Assembly (NCBI GenBank): GCA_946641795.1
Contig: CAMPBZ010000087.1
Location: forward strand, 1-5,346
DNA length: 5,346 bases
From: an uncultured Clostridia bacterium
Lineage (GTDB): Bacteria > Bacillota > Clostridia > Oscillospirales > CAG-272
Reading direction: 5' to 3'
In this document: in pieces, positions 1 to 4,413 of the stretch
How positions within the stretch are numbered: position 1 is the stretch's first letter
Layout of the letters: every line of letters starts with the position of its first letter
Made by a program: the position numbers and the translations under genes
The notes under the pieces: model-generated
The model's database searches: none
Told to the model about the DNA's origin: nothing
What the model saw: the letters and a program-made list of their open reading frames with translations, nothing else

Positions 1-198
1 AATAATTCCGATTTTGATGATGTACGGCATATCCACGTTGCCGTTGCTTTTTTGAATGACGTTGATGAGGTACTCGCCGGTGATGAACGGAATAACGCAC
101 TCGATGGCCGCCTCGCCCACCATTAAAAGGAGGGTTACGATGGAGAGCCCTTTGTATTCCCGCACACTGCCGGCAAGCCGTTTGATAATTTTACCCAT
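1..198 (-). CDS. ABC exporter (permease/ATPase), N-terminal fragment
   Basis: Partial gene; only its first 66 codons are here and it continues beyond position 1. The ATG at 198-196 opens a basic amphipathic start (MGKIIKRLAGSVREYK), then a hydrophobic stretch at about residues 19-40 and the segment IPFITGEYLINVI. This matches the first transmembrane helix and elbow region of type I (LmrA/MsbA-like) half-transporters that carry a membrane domain and an ATPase in one chain. Such proteins dimerise in the cytoplasmic membrane and pump drugs, lipids or peptides outward. The ATPase motifs would lie outside the window, so the family call rests on the N-terminal pattern and the context. The start codon overlaps the end of the upstream marR-type gene by 8 nt, which points to translational coupling. 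A purine-rich stretch (AAAGGA) lies rather far upstream, about 14 nt, consistent with reinitiation. The substrate cannot be told. Confidence 0.75.
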   Translation of the reverse strand, partial: MGKIIKRLAGSVREYKGLSIVTLLLMVGEAAIECVIPFITGEYLINVIQKSNGNVDMPYIIKIGII

Positions 199-688
199 TT
201 GTTTTTTCCGGTTCCTTTCTTTCACAGGGGTTAGAAAGCAATTCCAACGAATTGCACAATCGATCCAAAAGCGCAAAAAACGCGGCGTATTCCTCCGGGG
301 TGTACTGCCCGCGCAAAGCCGTTTCCAGCTCGCCCACCGAATGGGCGACCTCGGAAAGAATGGCCTCTCCCTTCTCGGTCAGCAACAGCTGTTTGAGCCG
401 TTTGTCACCTTCCACCGGCCCGCGTGCCAAAAACTGCTTTTGCACCATCAGGTCGATCATATTGGAAATGGTGGAGCGCCGCAAACGGAAGGCTTTTTCC
501 AAATCGCGCTGGTAAACCGCCTCCCCTTCGTGCTCCTTAACATAGCGGAGCACCCAAAGGTTCCGGCCCGAAAAGACCTCGTCGGCATCGGCGCCCATTG
601 CCGCGCTGATGGCTTGATCCATCTGCCGGCGGAACAGGCGCGAAGCGTGGCAGATCATTTGCCCAAGTTCCCGCTTTTTTTCCTGCAT
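191..688 (-). CDS. MarR-family transcriptional regulator
   Basis: A 165-residue cytoplasmic DNA-binding protein of usual MarR length. Helices at about residues 5-33 and 115-152 would form the dimer interface. The winged helix-turn-helix lies at about 45-108. Its recognition helix region is around RLRRSTISNMIDLMVQK (68-84), and the wing carries the family's D-x-R signature as D95-K96-R97, followed by LLLTEKG (101-107). The family usually represses its own operon and lets go when a small ligand binds or a cysteine is oxidised. Three cysteines are present (C13, C145, C155), but nothing shows that they sense redox state. The start at 688 is supported by GAAAGGAAG at 696-704, a strong promoter and a perfect palindrome just upstream. 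The following ABC exporter gene overlaps its stop by 8 nt, so it is probably the local repressor of an efflux operon. The ligand is unknown. Confidence 0.93.
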   Translation of the reverse strand: MQEKKRELGQMICHASRLFRRQMDQAISAAMGADADEVFSGRNLWVLRYVKEHEGEAVYQRDLEKAFRLRRSTISNMIDLMVQKQFLARGPVEGDKRLKQLLLTEKGEAILSEVAHSVGELETALRGQYTPEEYAAFFALLDRLCNSLELLSNPCERKEPEKTNG

Positions 689-695
689 TTTTCCG

Positions 696-704
696 CTTCC
701 TTTC
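696..704 (-). promoter_or_regulatory. Ribosome binding site of the marR-type gene
   Basis: GAAAGGAAG on the minus strand. From its core GGA to the ATG at 688 there are about 9 nt, which fixes that start codon. Confidence 0.7.
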
Positions 705-710
705 TCAATC

Positions 711-726
711 TGTTAGCGTGCTAACA
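711..726. promoter_or_regulatory. Probable MarR operator (perfect palindrome)
   Basis: TGTTAGC-GT-GCTAACA is a perfect 7+2+7 inverted repeat. It lies between the -10 box and the ribosome binding site of the marR-type gene, at about +5 to +20 of the predicted transcript. MarR dimers usually bind 16-20 bp palindromes, often of TTAGC/GCTAA type in Firmicutes, placed over or next to their own promoter. Binding here would block promoter clearance and give autorepression of the regulator and exporter. The palindrome is seen directly; assigning it to this MarR protein is inference from position. Confidence 0.8.
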
Positions 727-737
727 ATCCATAGAAC

Positions 738-766
738 AGTTTACCACACGGGCGCGAAAATGTCAA
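738..766 (-). promoter_or_regulatory. Promoter of the marR-ABC operon
   Basis: On the minus strand, TTGACA (766-761, perfect -35) is followed by a 17 bp spacer and TAAACT (743-738, four of six matches to TATAAT). Transcription should begin near position 731, just before the palindromic operator. This is a vegetative sigma-A type promoter, expected to be active when the repressor is absent. Confidence 0.8.
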
Positions 767-947
767 GAGAAAATTGCAAAAAACATTGTGAAATTTTGAT
801 AAGCAAACGCCCCTGTTTTTGAGCATTTTCACGATTTTTCGGCGGCAAAAAATCAACTTGCTTCCTTTATTTATATTGGGGCAAAACGCCGCCCTTTGCG
901 GGACGATTTTTCTTGCTTTCGTTCACCTTTTATTCACAAAAATCCGC

Positions 948-953
948 TATAAT
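948..953 (+). promoter_or_regulatory. -10 box of a putative nrdG promoter
   Basis: A perfect TATAAT lies 51 nt upstream of the nrdG start, which would put the transcript start near 960. No good -35 hexamer stands at 16-18 bp spacing, and no TGn extension precedes the box. TTCACC at 922-927 would need a 20 bp spacer. The promoter may be weak or need an activator. The rest of the 767-1004 gap is AT-rich; I see no NrdR-type box and no convincing gene in it. Confidence 0.5.
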
Positions 954-986
954 AAAAACAGTGGGAGGTTTGATCTTCCAAGCCGG

Positions 987-993
987 AAAGGAG
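987..993 (+). promoter_or_regulatory. Ribosome binding site deciding the nrdG start
   Basis: AAAGGAG, 11 nt before the ATG at 1005. It favours this start over the longer reading frame from 819, which has no comparable site in front. Confidence 0.8.
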
Positions 994-1004
994 CGAGAAC
1001 GCGT

Positions 1005-1697
1005 ATGAAAATTCACGGGTTTCAAAAAATGACTATGCTGGATTACCCCGGAAAAGTTGCCTGCACCCTGTTTACCGCCGGCTGTAATTTTCGCTGTCCG
1101 TTTTGCCACAACGCCCTGCTGGTGACCGAGATCGACGCGGCGGCGACCTACGACGAAGAGGAGATTTTTGACTACCTGCGCAAGCGCCGCGGCGTTCTGG
1201 ACGGCGTTGCCATTACCGGCGGCGAACCGCTGATGAACCGCGATATTCCCGACCTTTTGCGCAAGATCAAAGATTTGGGCTACGCCGTCAAGCTGGATAC
1301 CAACGGCTCCTACCCCGACCTTTTGAAGGCGATTGCGGAAGAAGGGCTGGTGGACTACGTTGCAATGGATATTAAAAACTCCAAAGAAAAGTATGCCGCC
1401 ACCGTTGGCCTGCCCCGGCTGGATTTGCGCCCGATTGAGGAAAGCGTTGCCTTTCTGCTTTCCGGCAGACTGGATTTTGAGTTCCGCACCACGGTGGTGA
1501 AGGAACTGCACACCGAAGCGGATATTGCCGCCGTTGCCGATTGGATTGCCGGCGCGCCCCGTTATTTTCTACAAAATTTTCAGGCCTCGGAGCATATGAT
1601 CGGCGCAAATTTGCACGCGCACGATCCCGAAATGCTGGAAAAGCTGCGCGCAATTGCAGCGCGAAAAATTCCGCAAACAGCTTTGCGCGGGATATAA
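1005..1697 (+). CDS. nrdG: Anaerobic ribonucleotide reductase activating protein (radical SAM)
   Basis: A 230-residue cytoplasmic radical S-adenosylmethionine enzyme. It uses a [4Fe-4S] cluster to cleave SAM and abstract a hydrogen from a glycine of NrdD, making the glycyl radical needed for anaerobic dNTP synthesis. The cluster motif is C27-x3-C31-x2-C34 inside TAGCNFRCPFCHN. The SAM-binding motif TGGEPL is at 71-76, and KLDTNG (96-101) and MDIKN (121-125) are further family strands. MLDYPGKVA (11-19) is typical of the longer NrdG2-type activases of about 230 aa; E. coli NrdG is shorter, about 154 aa. The start at 1005 is chosen because AAAGGAG (987-993) lies 11 nt upstream. An in-frame ATG at 819 would add a hydrophobic, non-conserved 62-residue extension and would place the TATAAT box inside the gene. 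A strong terminator begins 13 nt after the stop, so nrdG is probably transcribed alone, apart from its partner nrdD. Confidence 0.95.
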   Translation: MKIHGFQKMTMLDYPGKVACTLFTAGCNFRCPFCHNALLVTEIDAAATYDEEEIFDYLRKRRGVLDGVAITGGEPLMNRDIPDLLRKIKDLGYAVKLDTNGSYPDLLKAIAEEGLVDYVAMDIKNSKEKYAATVGLPRLDLRPIEESVAFLLSGRLDFEFRTTVVKELHTEADIAAVADWIAGAPRYFLQNFQASEHMIGANLHAHDPEMLEKLRAIAARKIPQTALRGI

Positions 1698-1710
1698 AGC
1701 AGGCATTTTC

Positions 1711-1779
1711 AGGCGTTCCGATGCGGTATTTGCCGCCCGGTGATCCCGGCGGCAACTTCCCCTTCGGAACGCCTTTTTT
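1711..1779 (+). terminator. Branched intrinsic terminator after nrdG
   Basis: A perfect 11 bp outer stem, AGGCGTTCCGA (1711-1721) with TCGGAACGCCT (1764-1774), is followed by six T (1774-1779). The 42 nt between the arms holds a second hairpin: TTGCCGCC (1730-1737) pairs with GGCGGCAA (1748-1755), with two more G-C pairs after a C-C mismatch and a TGAT loop. The T-run directly after the outer stem makes rho-independent termination of nrdG likely. The double hairpin is longer than ordinary terminators and could also be a palindromic genomic repeat that serves as one. Confidence 0.85.
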
Positions 1780-1826
1780 GCAAGGCATTTTTCACAAAAT
1801 TGCAAACAAAAATTTGTGCATTAAAA

Positions 1827-1842
1827 ACACAAGATATTGTGA
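1827..1842. promoter_or_regulatory. NrdR box 1
   Basis: ACACAAGATATTGTGA matches 14 of 16 positions of the NrdR-box consensus as I remember it (acaCwAtATaTwGtgt). It ends 8 bp before the -35 hexamer of the nrdD promoter. NrdR is a zinc-ribbon/ATP-cone repressor that senses dATP/ATP and binds tandem boxes in front of ribonucleotide reductase genes. Confidence 0.8.
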
Positions 1843-1850
1843 AAAAGCGC

Positions 1851-1879
1851 TTGACAAACCACAAGATATATGGTACAAT
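1851..1879 (+). promoter_or_regulatory. nrdD promoter
   Basis: TTGACA (1851-1856, perfect -35), a 17 bp spacer, and TACAAT (1874-1879, five of six), with TG at 1871-1872 giving an extended -10. Transcription should start near 1886, leaving a leader of about 80 nt. The spacer is covered by the second NrdR-like box, so repressor and RNA polymerase would compete for it. Confidence 0.88.
1859..1874. promoter_or_regulatory. NrdR box 2 (weaker)
   Basis: CCACAAGATATATGGT matches about 12 of 16 consensus positions and keeps the CACAAGATAT core of box 1. Its start is 32 bp from that of box 1, about three helical turns. That puts both sites on the same face of the DNA, as is typical for paired NrdR boxes. 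It lies between the -35 and -10 hexamers. Confidence 0.7.
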
Positions 1880-1898
1880 GAAAAAGCTGACACAAAGG

Positions 1899-1922
1899 TC
1901 CCCCGGCACCGAACGCGGGGGA
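1899..1922 (+). promoter_or_regulatory. GC-rich hairpin in the nrdD leader
   Basis: TCCCCCG (1899-1905) pairs with CGGGGGA (1916-1922) around a 10 nt loop, extendable by two G-U pairs, and is followed by TTTTATTG. It begins about 13 nt after the predicted transcript start. It could stabilise the 5' end, act as a weak attenuator, or switch with the Shine-Dalgarno, which carries the same GGGGGA sequence as the 3' arm. I do not recognise it as a known riboswitch class. Confidence 0.6.
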
Positions 1923-1951
1923 TTTTATTGCCGATAAAATATGTACAAAAA

Positions 1952-1958
1952 AGGGGGA
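1952..1958 (+). promoter_or_regulatory. Ribosome binding site deciding the nrdD start
   Basis: AGGGGGA lies 9 nt before the ATG at 1968. The in-frame ATG at 1941 lies upstream of it, so it cannot be the start served by this site, and the NrdD family begins with the MYRVTKRDG-type ATP cone, which follows 1968. Confidence 0.75.
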
Positions 1959-1967
1959 ATTCCAAAA

Positions 1968-4340
1968 ATGTATCGCGTTACCAAGCGAGACGGCGCACTG
2001 GTCGAGTTTAACCTGACAAAGATCAGCGACGCTATGAAAAAGGCGTTTGACGCCTGCAAACGGCAGTACAACGACGACATCATTGACTTTCTTGCGTTGA
2101 AGGTGACCGCCGACTTCGAGCCCAAGATCAAAGACGGGCAGGTATCGGTGGAGGCCATTCAGGACAGCGTGGAATCGGTGCTCATCAAGGCCGGCTACGA
2201 TGATGTTGCAAAAGCATACATTCTCTACCGCAAACAGAGAGAGAAGATCCGCGACCTGAACAAAACGGTGCTGGACTACAAGGACGTTGTGGACAACTAC
2301 CTGAAAATCAACGACTGGCGCGTGAAGGAAAACTCCACCGTTACCTACTCGGTAGGCGGTCTGATCCTTTCCAACTCCGGCGCGGTAACGGCAAACTACT
2401 GGCTCTCCGAAGTTTATGACGAGGAAATTGCCAACGCGCACCGCAACGCCGATATTCACATTCACGACCTCTCTATGCTCACCGGCTACTGCGCCGGTTG
2501 GTCGCTCAAACAGCTCATTCAGGAAGGCCTGGGCGGCGTGGTCGGCAAGATCACCTCTGCTCCCGCAGGTCACCTTTCCACCCTCTGCAACCAGATGGTC
2601 AACTTCCTGGGCATTATGCAGAACGAATGGGCGGGCGCGCAGGCATTCTCCTCGTTTGATACCTACCTGGCTCCTTTTGTAAAGGTGGATAATCTTTCCT
2701 ACAAGGAAGTCAAACAGTGCATCCAATCCTTCATTTACGGCGTCAACACCCCCTCCCGCTGGGGTACGCAATCGCCCTTTACCAACATTACGCTGGACTG
2801 GACGGTTCCCGCCGACCTTGCCGAGCTGAACGCCATTGTGGGCGGCAAGGAGATGGATTTTAAATATAAGGACTGCAAGGCCGAAATGGATATGGTCAAC
2901 CGCGCGTTCATCGAGATTATGATCGAGGGCGACGCCAACGGCCGCGGCTTCCAGTACCCCATTCCCACCTACTCCATCACCCGCGATTTTGACTGGTCGG
3001 AAACCGAGAACAACAAACTGCTCTTTGAGATGACCGCAAAATACGGCACCCCCTATTTCTCCAACTACATCAACAGCGATATGGAGCCGAGCGACGTGCG
3101 CTCGATGTGCTGCCGCCTGCGCCTTGACCTGCGCGAACTGCGCAAAAAGTCGGGCGGCTTCTTCGGCAGCGGTGAAAGCACCGGTTCCGTGGGCGTGGTC
3201 ACCATCAATATGCCGCGCATTGCCTACCTTTCCAAGGATGAAAAAGAGTTCTATGAGCGCCTCGACCACATGATGGATATTGCCGCGCGCTCGCTGAAAG
3301 TGAAACGTACCGTTATTACCAAGCTGCTGGAAGCCGGGCTTTACCCCTACACCAAGCGCTACCTGGGCACCTTCAACAACCACTTCTCCACCATTGGTCT
3401 TGTGGGTATGAACGAAGCCTGCCTTAACGCCGCGTGGATCCGTGAAGACCTGACCCACGAAAAGGCACAGGAGTTCACCAAAAACGTGCTCAACCATATG
3501 CGCGAGCGCCTTTCCGACTACCAGGAAGAGTACGGCGACCTGTACAACCTGGAAGCTACCCCGGCAGAGTCCACCGCCTTCCGTCTTGCAAAGCACGATA
3601 TCAAGCGCTACCCGGACATTATCACCGCGGCAAAGACGAAGGACGAAACGCCCTACTACACCAACTCCTCGCACCTGCCCGTCGGCTATACCGAGGACAT
3701 CTTCTCGGCGCTGGATATTCAGGACGAACTGCAAACGCTGTACACCTCCGGCACGGTGTTCCACGCCTTCCTGGGTGAGAAACTGCCCGACTGGAAAGCC
3801 GCCGCCAACCTGGTGCGCAAGATTGCCGAAAACTATCGCCTGCCCTATTACACCATGTCGCCGACCTACTCGGTTTGCAAAAACCACGGCTACCTTGCCG
3901 GCGAGCAGTTCACCTGCCCGCATTGCGGCCAACCCACCGAGGTTTACAGTCGTATTACCGGCTACTACCGCCCGGTGCAGAACTGGAACGACGGCAAAAC
4001 GCAGGAATACAAAGACCGCCGCACCTACGATATAGCACACTCCACCCTGCGGCACGAGGGTTGCGCTCCCTGCAAGGAAGAGGCGCCCGCCGTTGTGGAG
4101 GAAAAAGGACTTGCCGACGGCAACTACCTGTTCACCACGGCAACCTGCCCCAACTGCAAAATTGTAAAATCCATTTTGGATAAGGCCGGCATTCCCTACA
4201 CCAACCTGCTTGCCAACGAGAACGCCGCGCTTGCCACCGAGCTGGGCATTAAACAGGCGCCCACGCTGGTGATTGTAAAAGACGGAGAGGCCGCAAAGTA
4301 TGCCGGCGTTTCCGAGATTAAAAGAACGCTTGCGCTCTGA
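1968..4340 (+). CDS. nrdD: Anaerobic (class III) ribonucleotide reductase with fused C-terminal redoxin domain
   Basis: A 790-residue cytoplasmic glycyl-radical enzyme that reduces ribonucleoside triphosphates to dNTPs without oxygen. Residues 1 to about 95 are an ATP cone (VTKRDGALVEFN), the dATP/ATP activity switch. The barrel follows, with HIHDL (164-168), C175 in GYCAGWS (matching C175 of E. coli and C79 of T4 NrdD), the finger-loop pair C381-C382 in SMCCR, GVVTINMPR (409-417) and NLEATPAES (527-535). A zinc site is likely formed by C637, H640, C650 and C653. The glycyl radical is G665 in RITGYYRPV. Normal family members end soon after this. Here an extra CAPC (699-702) and a redoxin-like domain of about 75 residues follow (about 715-790), with the CPNC redox motif at 727-730 and the cis-proline segment QAPTLV (763-768). 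Fusion to a redoxin and the neighbouring reductase gene suggest a redoxin-dependent, not formate-dependent, subtype; that part is inference. The promoter bears tandem NrdR boxes. Confidence 0.97.
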   Translation: MYRVTKRDGALVEFNLTKISDAMKKAFDACKRQYNDDIIDFLALKVTADFEPKIKDGQVSVEAIQDSVESVLIKAGYDDVAKAYILYRKQREKIRDLNKTVLDYKDVVDNYLKINDWRVKENSTVTYSVGGLILSNSGAVTANYWLSEVYDEEIANAHRNADIHIHDLSMLTGYCAGWSLKQLIQEGLGGVVGKITSAPAGHLSTLCNQMVNFLGIMQNEWAGAQAFSSFDTYLAPFVKVDNLSYKEVKQCIQSFIYGVNTPSRWGTQSPFTNITLDWTVPADLAELNAIVGGKEMDFKYKDCKAEMDMVNRAFIEIMIEGDANGRGFQYPIPTYSITRDFDWSETENNKLLFEMTAKYGTPYFSNYINSDMEPSDVRSMCCRLRLDLRELRKKSGGFFGSGESTGSVGVVTINMPRIAYLSKDEKEFYERLDHMMDIAARSLKVKRTVITKLLEAGLYPYTKRYLGTFNNHFSTIGLVGMNEACLNAAWIREDLTHEKAQEFTKNVLNHMRERLSDYQEEYGDLYNLEATPAESTAFRLAKHDIKRYPDIITAAKTKDETPYYTNSSHLPVGYTEDIFSALDIQDELQTLYTSGTVFHAFLGEKLPDWKAAANLVRKIAENYRLPYYTMSPTYSVCKNHGYLAGEQFTCPHCGQPTEVYSRITGYYRPVQNWNDGKTQEYKDRRTYDIAHSTLRHEGCAPCKEEAPAVVEEKGLADGNYLFTTATCPNCKIVKSILDKAGIPYTNLLANENAALATELGIKQAPTLVIVKDGEAAKYAGVSEIKRTLAL

Positions 4341-4362
4341 TTTTCTCAAATTTTGAAAAAGC

Positions 4363-4389
4363 GGGCTTTCCGCGGTTTGCGGAAAGCCC
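4363..4389. terminator. Hairpin between nrdD and trxB (possible partial terminator)
   Basis: A perfect 11 bp stem, GGGCTTTCCGC (4363-4373) with GCGGAAAGCCC (4379-4389), has a GGTTT loop. On the plus strand only CTCTTTC follows, a poor T-run, so read-through into trxB is likely and the hairpin may act as a partial terminator or as a 3' stabiliser of nrdD mRNA. On the minus strand it is followed by GCTTTTTC, a somewhat better tail, but no minus-strand gene ends here. No promoter is evident between this hairpin and trxB. Confidence 0.65.
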
Positions 4390-4400
4390 CTCTTTCATAA

Positions 4401-4407
4401 AAAGGAG
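4401..4407 (+). promoter_or_regulatory. Ribosome binding site of trxB
   Basis: AAAGGAG, 6 nt before the ATG at 4414; near-consensus strength. An overlapping ATG at 4409 is out of frame and too close to be used. Confidence 0.8.
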
Positions 4408-4413
4408 TATGCT

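Noticed and set aside
56..724. Plus-strand open frame of 222 codons across the MarR gene
   Set aside because: It lies antisense to the well-supported MarR and ABC genes, shows no protein-like domain, and has no ribosome binding site or promoter.
785..801. Rex-like site TTGTGAAATTTTGATAA upstream of nrdG
   Set aside because: Only the left half fits a TTGTGAA-type Rex operator; the right half and the overall length deviate, and it lies about 150 bp before the -10 box.
841..893. Inverted repeat GGCGGC ... GCCGCC
   Set aside because: Only 6 bp of stem with a loop of about 40 nt and no extension; likely chance in GC-rich DNA.
819..1004. N-terminal extension of nrdG from the ATG at 819
   Set aside because: The 62 extra residues are hydrophobic and unlike the NrdG family, there is no ribosome binding site in front, and the TATAAT box and the AAAGGAG site both lie inside this stretch.
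1801..1820. Imperfect palindrome TGCAAACAAAAATTTGTGCA upstream of NrdR box 1
   Set aside because: Several mismatches in short AT-rich arms; more likely an AT-rich upstream promoter element than an operator.
1878..1937. A 19-codon leader peptide (MKKLTQRSPGTER...) before nrdD
   Set aside because: Its ATG overlaps the -10 hexamer (TACAATG), so the main transcript would not contain the start codon; it has no ribosome binding site.
1941..1967. Alternative nrdD start at 1941
   Set aside because: The AGGGGGA site lies after this ATG and correctly in front of the one at 1968, and the family's conserved sequence begins at the latter.
1821..4349. Very long open frame on the minus strand opposite nrdD
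   Set aside because: It is antisense to a clear family protein, has a low-complexity V/G/H/Q-rich translation with no recognisable domain, and arises from the codon bias of nrdD.
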